A DNA stretch of 64,000 bases from Alphaproteobacteria bacterium (GCA_018827375.1 JAHJYW010000020.1:48177-112176), one strand, 5' to 3'; shown: positions 16,555 through 25,607, numbered from the stretch's first letter. The notes: generated by a model from the sequence alone, not told the origin. Made by a program: numbers and translations.

Positions 16555-16907
16555 GCGGCCCGCGCGACCGCTTCGAGCGTGTCGCCGAGGGCATCCTTCA
16601 CATCGCCAAGCATCACGGCTGCCGCCGTGCGGCTTGGTGCGGTTTCGCCCCGTCCGAGGCGCTCGGCCTTGCCGCAGACCGAGGCAAGACGCAGCGCACC
16701 GATGCCGAGGCTCGCGCCCTTCAGCGTGTGGGCTGCATCGGCCCATTGCGACGCATCAGCCATGGGGTCAAGCAGGCGCGACCAGATCTCGGCCTGATGG
16801 CGGAAGATCTCGATCACTTCGACGGCCAGTGCCTGGTCCCCGCCGGTCATGGCGCTCAGGTGGTCACGGTCAAGCAGGGCAAGCGGGGCAGGGGCGGTGT
16901 CGGTCAT
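16515..16907 (-). CDS. Free-standing Hpt phosphotransfer protein
   Basis: A 130-residue histidine phosphotransfer protein. The signature AAHTLKGAS places the phospho-accepting histidine at residue 60, with the conserved Lys-Gly three residues on. The first half reads LDRDHLSAMTGGDQALAVEVIEIF, typical of Hpt domains (key part GDQALAVEVIEIF). CGGAG precedes the ATG at 16907 by 8 bases. It would relay phosphate between a hybrid histidine kinase and a response regulator, neither of which is adjacent. The last 40 bp overlap the chorismate mutase gene on the other strand. Confidence 0.9.
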   Translation of the reverse strand: MTDTAPAPLALLDRDHLSAMTGGDQALAVEVIEIFRHQAEIWSRLLDPMADASQWADAAHTLKGASLGIGALRLASVCGKAERLGRGETAPSRTAAAVMLGDVKDALGDTLEAVARAAYELGAPGPKRAS

Positions 16908-17039
16908 GGCTGTACTCCGGAAGAACGCCGACACTCTCTCATGATCCTGTTTCCTCAAAGGTTAACGCGGTCCGGCGATCTGTTCACGAACCCTTACGAA
17001 GATTTATCGATTGGCGAAAATACCCGATCGCGTTAGAAT

Positions 17040-17234
17040 GTGTTCTTGATCCGGGGCCTGAGAGATGTCCCGCTGGTAATGGGGACTATCATGATCGCGA
17101 TCGCCGTGTTCATCCGCAACCTTGTCCTTGCAGGGATTTTGGCCTGGCTGGGCCTCGAATTCGCGCCGCCGGAGCCCGATGAAAGCGCTGACACATCGCA
17201 GACCGAGTCTGTTGTTGTCAGTATGCTGGGTTAG
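17040..17234 (+). CDS. Hypothetical small membrane protein
   Basis: A 64-codon frame (GTG start; ATG 17079 is an alternative) has one hydrophobic stretch of about 28 residues (LVMGTIMIAIAVF, then LVLAGILAWLGL) and a short acidic tail rich in Glu, Asp, Ser and Thr. There is no convincing ribosome-binding site for the GTG. It precedes a large coiled-coil membrane protein by 78 bp on the same strand. The codon use looks genuine, but I recognise no family. Confidence 0.4.
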   Translation: MFLIRGLRDVPLVMGTIMIAIAVFIRNLVLAGILAWLGLEFAPPEPDESADTSQTESVVVSMLG

Positions 17235-17312
17235 GGCAGACGGCCTGTCGGGCCCCGAAAAAGCCTGTATTCCGGCCTCGCCGCAGCCTTGTTGTCGCGG
17301 TATAGTCACATA

Positions 17313-19391
17313 ATGACGGATACGCCTTCAGCTCGCCCGTCCGGCCGGGATCTCCTGGCCAGGCAAGAGGCGTCGGAAAACTTCGAGTACGCCCGGCATG
17401 GTGGCGGCTGGATGGTCGTCACAGGATTCCTGATCGGCGTCCTCTGGTTCGTTTCTGTTGCCGCAGGTGTCCTGGGCTTTCTCGGCCTTGATGCGCTGCT
17501 GGCCCAACCGCCCGCGATACTGCTGGCCGGTGGCCTTGCGGCGCTGATCCCCGGCATGATCATCATCATGGCCGGCTTCATGGCGCGCACCAACCGCCGC
17601 GCCTCCGCGTCAAATGCGCTGGTCATGGAAGCAGCCATTCGCCTGCTCTCGCCGGCGCGCGAGGCCGGCACGGAAGGCATCACGATTGCCGAGCAAATGA
17701 AACAGTCGGCCTCCGAAGTCGACCGGGCCATGGCGCACGCGATTTCGGCCATGAAGGCCATGTCTGGCGAGATTGGCGACGAGCGCTTGCGACTGGAATC
17801 TGTGGCCTATGCCAGTGCCGACAATGCGCGCGACCTGGCCCAGCGCCTCGCCTCCGAGCGGACGGCCCTTGAAAGCCTCGCACGTGACTTGCGCGCTCAG
17901 ATCGAGTCCATGAACGAGGCGATCCCGCGTCAGGCCCAGCAGATGGTCAATGCCGCCCGCATGGCCGGTGATGAAGTCGCCCGTGCCGATGAAGCGCTCG
18001 ATGCGCGCCTGCATGGCATGACAGTCGCGGGCGAGTCGCTCGCCGCCAAGCTGATTGATCTTGATGGGCTGGCCCGTGATGCCTCGGTTCGTACCGAGAC
18101 GCTCACCTTCGCTGTCAGTCGTGTCGAAGAGAAACTCGAACAATCCCGCAAGCTGGTCGACGCTGCCGTCAGGGCAGGGGAGATCGCTGCCGCAGCTGCC
18201 TCGACGACGGGCGACGCGTTGAAGGATGCGGTCTCATCGGCGCTCGATGGCGCGCGCATCGCCAATCGTGAAATCAATCATTCCACGCGGGCGGCTGCCG
18301 AAGAAGCGGCAAGCGCGCTGGCCCGTCTGCGTGAGGCAGGTGAACAGGCCGCTGTGGCCGTGCGCGCCGCCGGCAATGCCGCACGCGCCGAGACGGACAT
18401 GATGAACCGGCGTCTTGGCGCTTCGTCTTCCGCATCGACCATACCGGTTGCAGCTACAACGCCGCCAGCAACACACCGCGAGACGCCCCCTGCGCCCGCA
18501 CCGACGCCTGAAGTGACCGTCAGCCCCCCCGCGGCGCCCCCTGTTGCGCCTGCGACGCCGCATGTGAACGGACATGCCAATGGCGCCGTTAATGGCTATA
18601 CGAACGGCCACGGGCATCCGGCCGCCGACCTTTCCGGCACAACCGGGACACCGCCATCGCGTCCGGCCCCAACCCGCTCGCCGCCGCGTCCAAGCATGGA
18701 AGACGAGCTGTTTGACGCCGCTGCCGACCTGCTGGCCTCCGCCAGCCTCGGCGCAGATGCTGACAAGGAAAAAGACAAGGATATCAAGGCGCCTGAAGTG
18801 GCTGCGCACGATAGGGGCCCCGCCGAAGGCAGCCCGCCCCTGCTGCGCCGGCGGTTTGACGATGATGAGCCTGCCAAGCCTGCAACACCCGCACGCCGTG
18901 CAACCGATGTCGCCCCGTCACCGAGCACAGGCGGCGCCCTTGTGCCGTCTTCGGGCCGTTCATTGCAGTCGAGCAGCGACATGGGCTGGCGTGACATCAT
19001 TTCCGACATGAGCCGCGATGAGCCCGCGCAAAGCCCGACGGACCGCGAGGAGATTGCGGACGAGATGATCCAGCGTCTGCAGACGTCCGGCATCCTGTTG
19101 CCCGAAGCGTTCCGCCCGAAAGCCAAGCGCAAGATTGCCGAGGCGGCCCGTCATGGCGACCGTGAGCGGCGCGCCGCGATCATGGACAATGCCGGCCGTC
19201 AGGTGGAGCGCGTGACCCAGCGCCTGCGCAGCGACCGGGAATTGCTTCAGCTTGCCCGGGAGTTCATCTCGCTGGAAGAGGAAGACGCCCTCAACGCGCT
19301 GGAGCAGACGCAAAAGACCAGCCGCAATGCCAGCCCGCGTCTGGCGGCCTACCTTCTACTCGACGCGGCTGCTGGCGCCAACGCGTCCTAG
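17313..19391 (+). CDS. Membrane-anchored coiled-coil protein, possibly polarity related
   Basis: The 692-residue protein has a polar N-terminus, two membrane helices (about 33-57 and 69-91), a long Ala/Glu/Arg-rich coiled-coil region (about 100-370), a low-complexity Pro/Ala/Thr linker (375-560) that includes repeated HVNGHANG/VNGYTNGHG units, and a folded-looking helical C-terminal domain (575-692; GWRDIISDM, ADEMIQRLQTSGI, AAYLLLDAA). This architecture recalls alphaproteobacterial polarity scaffolds such as TipN. That is an inference from shape and not from a recognised sequence motif. Its stop overlaps the convergent LysR gene by 4 bp. Confidence 0.7.
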   Translation: MTDTPSARPSGRDLLARQEASENFEYARHGGGWMVVTGFLIGVLWFVSVAAGVLGFLGLDALLAQPPAILLAGGLAALIPGMIIIMAGFMARTNRRASASNALVMEAAIRLLSPAREAGTEGITIAEQMKQSASEVDRAMAHAISAMKAMSGEIGDERLRLESVAYASADNARDLAQRLASERTALESLARDLRAQIESMNEAIPRQAQQMVNAARMAGDEVARADEALDARLHGMTVAGESLAAKLIDLDGLARDASVRTETLTFAVSRVEEKLEQSRKLVDAAVRAGEIAAAAASTTGDALKDAVSSALDGARIANREINHSTRAAAEEAASALARLREAGEQAAVAVRAAGNAARAETDMMNRRLGASSSASTIPVAATTPPATHRETPPAPAPTPEVTVSPPAAPPVAPATPHVNGHANGAVNGYTNGHGHPAADLSGTTGTPPSRPAPTRSPPRPSMEDELFDAAADLLASASLGADADKEKDKDIKAPEVAAHDRGPAEGSPPLLRRRFDDDEPAKPATPARRATDVAPSPSTGGALVPSSGRSLQSSSDMGWRDIISDMSRDEPAQSPTDREEIADEMIQRLQTSGILLPEAFRPKAKRKIAEAARHGDRERRAAIMDNAGRQVERVTQRLRSDRELLQLAREFISLEEEDALNALEQTQKTSRNASPRLAAYLLLDAAAGANAS

Positions 19392-20320
19392 ACGCCGACG
19401 ATTTCGCCCTTGGTGGCTTCGGTCTTCACCCATTTCATGAAATCGCGCACGTCCGGCGACAGGTGGCGGCCCTTGGGCCAGACCAGCCAATAGCCGAAAT
19501 CGATCATCGTTGACCCGTCTGCAAATGGTGCGACCAGTCGGCCAGAGGCAAGGTCTGCTGCGGCAATGGCCTGTTTGGCTAGCGCAACGCCGCGCCCGGC
19601 AGCCGCGGATTCGATGACGAGAATGGCCTGATTGAAGCGGGGTCCGCGTGCGCCATCGACGCCTTCAACGCGGCGCGCGCGCAGCCAGCTGGCCCAATCG
19701 GGACAGGACGGATCGTTCTCGCTGCTTTCATCGTGCAGCAATGTATGGTTCCGCAGGTCTTCGGGGCGCCGTATTGCGTCAGGTCCTTCAAGCATGGCGG
19801 GCGAGCAGACCGGCAGGACTGTTTCGTCGAGCAGCTTTTCCGATTTCAGGCCGTCATAGACGCCTCGCCCGTAACGGATCGCGAAATCCGCATCGGCCAT
19901 GGTGAAGTCCGTAAGGCCCATGTCCGCGGAGATCCAGGCTTCGGTATCGGGGTGTTCGCGGTGGAAACCGTCGAGCTTGGGGGCGAGCCATTTGGCGGCA
20001 AAGCTGGGCGCGCAGGAGACCATGACCCGTCCCTTACGGGCAGGCGCCTGCATGATCCGGCCCGCTTCTGAAATGCGCTCAAACGCCTCCCGCACCAGTG
20101 GCAGACTTGCTTGCGCGGCGTCGGTCAGCAGAACGGAACGGCCCGTACGCTTGAAAAGCGGGGTGCCTGCATAGTCTTCCAGCTGGCGGATCTGTTGTGA
20201 AATCGCGCCGGGCGTGACATTGAGTTCGTCGGCCGCCTGTGTGAAAGACAGGCGTCTGGCAGCCGCTTCAAAGGCGCGTAGCGCGTTCAGGGGCGGTAGT
20301 CGGTCGTTCGGATCAGACAT
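19388..20320 (-). CDS. LysR-family regulator, GcvA-like
   Basis: A 310-residue LysR-type regulator. The N-terminal helix-turn-helix (residues 8-67) reads RLPPLNALRAFEAAARRLSF, with AADELNVTPGAISQQIRQLE (key part LNVTPGAISQQI), typical of the GcvA subgroup. The effector domain spans 95-300, with FAIRYGRG near 150 and the C-terminal FGYWLVWPKG. The long in-frame extension upstream of ATG 20320 has no domain and was not included. It is divergent from the cysG operon and may control it, though GcvA-like regulators have many targets. Confidence 0.88.
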   Translation of the reverse strand: MSDPNDRLPPLNALRAFEAAARRLSFTQAADELNVTPGAISQQIRQLEDYAGTPLFKRTGRSVLLTDAAQASLPLVREAFERISEAGRIMQAPARKGRVMVSCAPSFAAKWLAPKLDGFHREHPDTEAWISADMGLTDFTMADADFAIRYGRGVYDGLKSEKLLDETVLPVCSPAMLEGPDAIRRPEDLRNHTLLHDESSENDPSCPDWASWLRARRVEGVDGARGPRFNQAILVIESAAAGRGVALAKQAIAAADLASGRLVAPFADGSTMIDFGYWLVWPKGRHLSPDVRDFMKWVKTEATKGEIVGV

Positions 20321-20384
20321 GAATAGTAACTCTAAAGGCTCGCTGTAGGGGTTCACGGTTGCGCCTGAGCCGTCAATAGCCAAT

Positions 20385-20412
20385 TTGACCTTTGATCGAT
20401 CAGCAATACTAA
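20385..20412 (+). promoter_or_regulatory. Candidate promoter of the cysG operon
   Basis: TTGACC (20385-20390) and TACTAA (20407-20412) are separated by 16 bases, close to a sigma70 promoter. Transcription would begin only about 10 bases before the cysG ATG at 20430. The region is shared with the divergent LysR gene and could include its binding site. Confidence 0.5.
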
Positions 20413-20429
20413 ACAAGAGTGGCCTTCGC

Positions 20430-21821
20430 ATGCGCCAGTTTCCGGCCTTCTTCAACCTCGATAATGCATCCGTGGTGGTTTTCGGTGGCGGCGAGGAAGC
20501 CCGCCGCAAGGTTCGCCTCCTGGCCGCGACTCCCGCCCGTATTACCGTTATCGTTTCCCAGATCGACGCAGGCTTCGCTGAGGAATTTGCCGGCCGCATC
20601 ACCATTGCCCCGCCCGAACATGCCGGCCCTGCGCTGGACGTGGCCCGCTTTGCCATCGTCGCGAACCGACTCGACGCCAATGCCGAAAAGGCGATCACGA
20701 TGGCGCGGCAGTATGGCGTGCCGCTAAACGTGGTCGACCATCCAGAGCTTTGCGATTTTACCGTGCCTTCGATTATCGACCGCGGTGACATTGTGGCTGC
20801 CATCGGCACCAATGGCACAGCGCCCGTTCTGGCGAAGGCCATTCGTGAGAAGCTCGAAGCCCTGCTGCCGAAACGCATTGGTGAACTGGCTGCGCTGGCA
20901 AGTCGCCTGCGGCCGGATGTGAAGGCCGCGATTGCAGATGGCAAGGCGCGCCGCCGGTTTTGGGAGTCCGCGCTGACCGGCCCAACGGCAGACCTCGCCT
21001 ATGCTGGCGATCTTGAGGGTGCCGAAGCTGCCATGCGGGCACAGATGCTGTCCACCACGCCTGCACAAGGCATCGTGCATATCGTGGGCGCTGGTCCTGG
21101 CGACCCGGAACTTTTGACGCTGAAAGCGCTGCGCCTGATCCAGGAAGCCGACGTGGTATATTACGACCGCCTCGTCAGCGCCGAGATCCTGTCCCTTATC
21201 CGCCGCGATGCCGACCGCGTGCCCGTCGGCAAGTCAAAGGGCGATCATTCCGTACCGCAGGAGACGATCCACGAACTGCTCATCGCCTCTGCGCAGGATG
21301 GCAAGCGCGTTGTACGCCTGAAGGGTGGCGATCCGTTCATTTTTGGCCGGGGCGGGGAAGAGCTCGAAGCAGTGCGCGCGGCGGGTGTCGCAGCGACCGT
21401 CGTTCCGGGAATATCGTCGGCCTTGGGTTGTGCGGCTTCTGCGGGCCTGCCGCTGACACACCGTGACCACGCGCAAAGCCTCACATTCGTCACCGGGCAT
21501 GCCAAGGCGGGCGGCGTGCCTGATCTAGACTGGGTCTCGCTTGCGCGGCCCGCCCAGACGGTTGTCGTGTTCATGGGCGTCGGAATGTCGGCAACGATTG
21601 CCGAGAAGATCATTGCCGCTGGCCGTGCGCCGTCTACGCCTGTCGCCGTTATCGAGAATGGCACGCGCGCGTCTGAAATTCGTGTGTTCGGCATGCTTGC
21701 CGAACTCCCCCATCTTATCCAGCGCGCCGGCATCAAGGGCCCTGCGCTGCTGGTCATTGGCGAAGTGGCCGGCCTGCCGGAAGAAGCCATCGCCCAAGCT
21801 TTCAAGGAACATGTTGCATGA
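20430..21821 (+). CDS. cysG: Siroheme synthase CysG
   Basis: A fused trifunctional enzyme of 463 residues that makes siroheme for the sulfite reductase in this operon. Residues 1-145 are the NAD-dependent precorrin-2 dehydrogenase / ferrochelatase part, with VVVFGGGEEARRKV. The linker helices include PKRIGELAALASRLRP. Residues 210-455 form the uroporphyrinogen-III C-methyltransferase, with VGAGPGDPELLTLKAL, YYDRLVS, RLKGGDPFIFGRGGEE and VPGISSALG. The start at ATG 20430 gives a length close to that of E. coli CysG. It overlaps the next gene by 4 bp. Confidence 0.96.
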   Translation: MRQFPAFFNLDNASVVVFGGGEEARRKVRLLAATPARITVIVSQIDAGFAEEFAGRITIAPPEHAGPALDVARFAIVANRLDANAEKAITMARQYGVPLNVVDHPELCDFTVPSIIDRGDIVAAIGTNGTAPVLAKAIREKLEALLPKRIGELAALASRLRPDVKAAIADGKARRRFWESALTGPTADLAYAGDLEGAEAAMRAQMLSTTPAQGIVHIVGAGPGDPELLTLKALRLIQEADVVYYDRLVSAEILSLIRRDADRVPVGKSKGDHSVPQETIHELLIASAQDGKRVVRLKGGDPFIFGRGGEELEAVRAAGVAATVVPGISSALGCAASAGLPLTHRDHAQSLTFVTGHAKAGGVPDLDWVSLARPAQTVVVFMGVGMSATIAEKIIAAGRAPSTPVAVIENGTRASEIRVFGMLAELPHLIQRAGIKGPALLVIGEVAGLPEEAIAQAFKEHVA

Positions 21822-22123
21822 GCTCCGTCCGCCCGAAACTGAAGCCCGAAACGCCGAAAGCCGTGACGGCGTGGGAAACCGCTACAGGCCGTACGGTCTG
21901 GATGACCGCTGATGGCGGCTGGACCACGGATACGTCAAAGATTGGTGCCTTCACGGGCGATGCGGCTGAAGAGCGTCTCGCTGCGGCCGCGAAGCAGGAG
22001 ACCGACATAAATGATCCTTATTTCATGGAAGTGACTGAGGCCGGAGGGATTACGGGCCGTGAAACCCTGCGCGAAACCATCCGCGCCAATGGCCCGACCG
22101 TGACCTATGGAGACAAGGCATGA
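21818..22123 (+). CDS. DUF2849 protein of the sulfate-assimilation operon
   Basis: A 101-residue protein of the DUF2849 family, found between cysG and cysI in many Alphaproteobacteria. The pattern P-K-A-V-T-A-W-E-T-x-T-G-R-x-V-W near the N-terminus and DPYFMEV near residue 67 are visible. It overlaps cysG by 4 bp at ATGA and the following GST gene by 4 bp, so it is translationally coupled to both. Its biochemical role is unknown; a sulfite-reductase accessory role is inferred from context. Confidence 0.85.
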   Translation: MSSVRPKLKPETPKAVTAWETATGRTVWMTADGGWTTDTSKIGAFTGDAAEERLAAAAKQETDINDPYFMEVTEAGGITGRETLRETIRANGPTVTYGDKA

Positions 22124-22731
22124 TCCGCATCTTCGGCGATTCCATTTCCGGCAACTGCCTGAAAGTGAAATGGGTGGCGACGCAGCTGTCCCTCCCGCAT
22201 GAGTGGATTGAAATCGACATCCTGAGGGGTGAGAGCCGCACGGATGAATTCTTGGCGCTGAACCCGTTCGGTCAGGTGCCGGTCGTGAAATTCGAGGATG
22301 GTCGCACGCTCGCCCAGTCCAACGCCATCATCCTGCACTTGGCTGAAGGTTCTGCCCTTATCCCGGACGACGCTTTCGAACGGGCCAAGATGTTCGAGTG
22401 GATGTTTTGGGAGCAGTATTCGCACGAGCCAACGATTGCCGTGCGCCGTTTCCAGAAACTCTACCTGAAGAAATCCGACGACGAGATCGATGCCGACCTG
22501 ATGGCCAAGGGTCGCCGTGCGCTCGGTCGCATGGAAATGGCGCTCATCTCCAGCGACTGGATAGCCGGGGGAGAGGCCCTGACGCTCGCCGATATTTCCC
22601 TGCTCGCCTACACGCGTCTTGCGCATGAAGGCGGCTTTGACCTGAACGAATTCCCCGCCGTGCAAGCCTGGGTCGCCCGCTGCGAGCTTGAACTCGGCCT
22701 GCCACACCTTCACGAGGTCACCCATGTATAG
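22120..22731 (+). CDS. Glutathione S-transferase family protein
   Basis: A 203-residue GST-like protein. The thioredoxin-like N-domain (1-77) has SGNCLKVKWVATQL in the place of the catalytic residue, FGQVPVVKFEDG with the cis-proline, and LAQSNAIILHLAE carrying the glutathione-binding Ser. The helical C-domain (85-200) includes the conserved LTLADISLLAYT. It overlaps both DUF2849 and cysI, so it is embedded in the sulfate-assimilation operon. A role in handling sulfite, glutathione or thiols would fit but is inferred. Confidence 0.9.
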   Translation: MIRIFGDSISGNCLKVKWVATQLSLPHEWIEIDILRGESRTDEFLALNPFGQVPVVKFEDGRTLAQSNAIILHLAEGSALIPDDAFERAKMFEWMFWEQYSHEPTIAVRRFQKLYLKKSDDEIDADLMAKGRRALGRMEMALISSDWIAGGEALTLADISLLAYTRLAHEGGFDLNEFPAVQAWVARCELELGLPHLHEVTHV

Positions 22732-24382
22732 ATATGACGAATTCGACGCGCAGATCGTCAAGGAACGCGTCGCCCAGTTCCGCGGGCAGGTCGAACGCCG
22801 CCTGTCGGGCGAACTGCTGGAAGATGAGTTCAAGCCGCTGCGCCTGCAGAACGGCGTCTACCTCCAGCTTCACGCTTACATGCTGCGCGTGGCCATTCCC
22901 TATGGCCAGCTGAATGCACGCCAGATGCGCATGCTGGCGCGCATCGCCCGCGAGTATGACCGCAATTACGGCCACTTCACCACGCGCCAGAATATCCAGT
23001 TCAACTGGGTCGCCCTCAAGGACATTCCCGACGTGCTGGCCCTGCTGGCCGAAGTCGAGATGCATGCCATCCAGACCAGCGGCAATTGTATCCGCAATAC
23101 GACCTCGGACCATTATGCCGGCGCCGCGCGCGACGAGATCATGGACCCGCGCCCGTGGTGCGAGATCATTCGTCAGTGGTCGACCTTCCATCCGGAATTC
23201 GCCTTCCTCCCGCGCAAGTTCAAGATTGCCGTCACAGGCGCCGAGCATGACCGCGCGGCCATCCGTGTGCACGACATTGGCCTGCACATGCGTGAGCGCG
23301 ATGGCGTACGCGGTTTTGAAGTCCATGTCGGCGGGGGACAGGGGCGCACGCCGCATGTCGCCGCGCTGGTCAACGACTTCGTGCCTGAAGACCGTCTGCT
23401 CGACTATCTCGAAGCGATCATGCGCGTCTACAACCTGCATGGCCGCCGGGACAACAAGTACAAGGCGCGGATCAAGATCCTCGTGAATGAGCTTGGGCCT
23501 GAGGAGTTCACCCGTCAGGTTGAGGTGGAATTTGCCGCGCAGCGTCCGCACGAGAAGATCGACCTGCCACAGGCCGAGATCGAGCGGATCCATGCCTATT
23601 TCGCGCCGCCGGAACTGGCCACAAAGCCCGAAACGTCGGACGCTTTCGAGGCTGCAAAGGCGAATGACAAGGCGTTTGCCCGCTGGGCACGTATCAACCT
23701 GCATCCGCATGTCACGCCCGGCTACACATCCGTCACGGTCAGCCTGAAGCCGATTGGCGGCCTTGCGGGCGACGCCACCGACGCGCAGATGGAGATCATC
23801 GCCAACCTCGCGGAGACTTACGGTCAGGATGATATCCGCGTCAGCCACGCGCAGAACGTTATCCTGGCGCATGTGGCGCTGGATGACCTGCCGGCGCTCT
23901 ATGCTGAGCTTGACGCCGCCGGCCTTGCCACACCGAACGAGAGCCTGATCACGGACCTGATCGTGTGCCCGGGGCTCGACTATTGCAACCTCGCCAATGC
24001 CCGCTCGATTCCGGTCGGACAGGCCGTGCAGCAGGTCTTTGCCGATCCGGACTATCAGGAAGATATCGGCCGCCTGCACATCAATATCTCGGGCTGCATC
24101 AATGCCTGTGGCCACCACCATGTTGGCCATATCGGCATCCTCGGCGTCGACAAGAAGGGTGAGGAATTCTATCAGATCACCTTTGGCGGCCGCGCCGACG
24201 AGAAGGCCGCGATTGGCGATATCGCCGGCCCTGGCCTCAAATCCGAAGACGTTCCCGGCGCCCTCAAACGCGTCGTTGACCGCTACCGCGAGCTGCGCAG
24301 CGGCAAGGACGAGCTGTTCATCGACACACTGGGCCGTCTCGGCCATGACCCATTCAAGGAAGCCCTCTATGCCGCTGATTAA
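22724..24382 (+). CDS. cysI: Sulfite reductase hemoprotein (nitrite/sulfite reductase family)
   Basis: A 552-residue siroheme / 4Fe-4S enzyme that reduces sulfite to sulfide by six electrons. Both internal ferredoxin-like repeats are seen, with HFTTRQNIQFNWV and, in the second half, VSHAQNVILAHV. The cluster and siroheme ligands are CPGLDYC (Cys415, Cys421) and CINAC (Cys458, Cys462), followed by GHHHVGHIGI. There is no CysJ flavoprotein nearby, so electrons probably come from ferredoxin. ATG 22724 overlaps the GST gene by 8 bp. Operon context with cysG and cysH favours sulfite over nitrite. Confidence 0.93.
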   Translation: MYRYDEFDAQIVKERVAQFRGQVERRLSGELLEDEFKPLRLQNGVYLQLHAYMLRVAIPYGQLNARQMRMLARIAREYDRNYGHFTTRQNIQFNWVALKDIPDVLALLAEVEMHAIQTSGNCIRNTTSDHYAGAARDEIMDPRPWCEIIRQWSTFHPEFAFLPRKFKIAVTGAEHDRAAIRVHDIGLHMRERDGVRGFEVHVGGGQGRTPHVAALVNDFVPEDRLLDYLEAIMRVYNLHGRRDNKYKARIKILVNELGPEEFTRQVEVEFAAQRPHEKIDLPQAEIERIHAYFAPPELATKPETSDAFEAAKANDKAFARWARINLHPHVTPGYTSVTVSLKPIGGLAGDATDAQMEIIANLAETYGQDDIRVSHAQNVILAHVALDDLPALYAELDAAGLATPNESLITDLIVCPGLDYCNLANARSIPVGQAVQQVFADPDYQEDIGRLHINISGCINACGHHHVGHIGILGVDKKGEEFYQITFGGRADEKAAIGDIAGPGLKSEDVPGALKRVVDRYRELRSGKDELFIDTLGRLGHDPFKEALYAAD

Positions 24383-24857
24383 GAATGGCGCCGAAATCGA
24401 CGATATTTGGGCCTATGTTGACGGTGAAGCAGAGCTATCCGAAGGTGGTTGCTTCACGGTTCCGCTCGGGCGTTTCCTTGCTGAAGCGTCGACCCTCGCT
24501 GAGCGCAATACGCAGGTCGGCGTGCGCCTTGCGCCCGATGACGATGCAGCGCTTCTGGAGCCATACCTGCAGCAAATACAGCTGATCGAGGTCGCTTTTC
24601 CGAAATATACGGACGGGCGCGGCTACAGCCAGGCCCAGCTCCTGCGTCGTCGTTTCGGCTATGAAGGCGAGCTGCGCGCCGTCGGACACGTTTTACGGGA
24701 TCAGTTATTCTATATGAACCGTTCAGGCATCGATGCTTACGAGACGTCCCGTGCTGACCTATCTGAAGTGGTAGACGCATTGAAGGAATATTCCGAAGTC
24801 TACCAGCCCGCTGCGGGCGGTCGGGTGCCGGTGTTCCGCAAGAGACACGGAAGTTAG
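24369..24857 (+). CDS. DUF934 protein, sulfite reductase partner
   Basis: A 162-residue protein of the DUF934 family, which nearly always lies between cysI and cysH in Alpha- and Betaproteobacteria. It has the family features VPLGRFLAE near residue 31, VRLAPDDDAALLEPYL, VAFPKYTDGRGYSQAQLLR (key part FPKYTDGRGYSQ) and GHVLRDQLFYMNRSGID (key part VLRDQLFYM). It overlaps cysI by 14 bp. It is likely an accessory to sulfite reductase; no activity is proven for the family. Confidence 0.9.
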   Translation: MPLIKNGAEIDDIWAYVDGEAELSEGGCFTVPLGRFLAEASTLAERNTQVGVRLAPDDDAALLEPYLQQIQLIEVAFPKYTDGRGYSQAQLLRRRFGYEGELRAVGHVLRDQLFYMNRSGIDAYETSRADLSEVVDALKEYSEVYQPAAGGRVPVFRKRHGS

Positions 24858-24863
24858 ACCCAC

Positions 24864-25607
24864 ATGCCTTATGGTGATATCATCGCCCGGAACGCTGAAG
24901 CGCCCGAGCTTCGCCTTGAACGCCTGAATACCGAGCTGCGTGATGCCTCGGCTCAGACGGTCATGCGCGTGGCGATGATCCGCGAATGGCCCGGAAGCCT
25001 GACCTATGTGTCGAGCTTCGGGGCCGAAAGCGTTGCCATGCTGGCCCTGATTGCCGATGTCGACCCGTCATTGCCGATCGTGTTCCTCGATACCGGCATG
25101 CACTTTCCGCAAACGCTCGATCACCGCGACGAAGTGATTGAACGCCTTGGCCTGACCGGTGTGCGCTCGATCCCGCCGTCGGAGACGGAGCGCAAGGTGC
25201 TCGACCCGAAGAACGATCTCTGGAAAACCGATACCGACGCCTGCTGCGCCCTGCGCAAGGTGCGCCCGCTGGAGCCTGCCCTTGAAGGCTTCTCGGCCTG
25301 GATCACGGGCCGCAAGCGCTTCCATGGCGGCGCCCGCATGAAACTGCCGGTCTTCGAATTCGCGAATGGCCGCTACAAGGTCAATCCGCTGGCCAACTGG
25401 ACACCGGAAGATGTCGAGCTGATGATCCAGCAGCGCAACCTGCCGCGTCATCCGCTGGTGTCACAAGGCTATCCGTCCATCGGCTGCTGGCCGTGCACCA
25501 AGCCTGTTGCTGAAGGCGAAGACGTGCGCGCCGGCCGTTGGGCCGGGCAACAGAAAACCGAGTGCGGCCTGCATGTCGACAAGAACGAACGCCCCCGGGT
25601 GTTCTAA
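24864..25607 (+). CDS. cysH: Adenylylsulfate / phosphoadenylylsulfate reductase
   Basis: A 247-residue CysH. The PP-loop-like segment SSFGAESVAMLAL starts near residue 50. A Cys pair (Cys127-Cys128) and GCWPC (Cys208, Cys211) form the CC...CxxC 4Fe-4S site that marks the APS-type (assimilatory APS) reductases. The catalytic C-terminal Cys234 is in ECGLH. It thus reduces APS directly to sulfite with thioredoxin, which removes the need for APS kinase. It is the last gene of the operon and is followed by a strong terminator. Confidence 0.95.
   Translation: MPYGDIIARNAEAPELRLERLNTELRDASAQTVMRVAMIREWPGSLTYVSSFGAESVAMLALIADVDPSLPIVFLDTGMHFPQTLDHRDEVIERLGLTGVRSIPPSETERKVLDPKNDLWKTDTDACCALRKVRPLEPALEGFSAWITGRKRFHGGARMKLPVFEFANGRYKVNPLANWTPEDVELMIQQRNLPRHPLVSQGYPSIGCWPCTKPVAEGEDVRAGRWAGQQKTECGLHVDKNERPRVF

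Noticed and set aside
18540..18620. Short NG-rich repeats as a possible DNA repeat array
   Set aside because: They are a low-complexity stretch of the coiled-coil protein's linker with irregular units, not a CRISPR or other DNA repeat array.
19388..20944. Long N-terminal extension of the GcvA-like LysR gene
   Set aside because: It would cross the cysG promoter and coding start and adds over 200 residues without a domain before a normal LysR start at 20320.
22718..24346. Open minus-strand frame of over 500 codons opposite cysI
   Set aside because: Antisense frame of the sulfite reductase gene; no ribosome site, domain or signal peptide.
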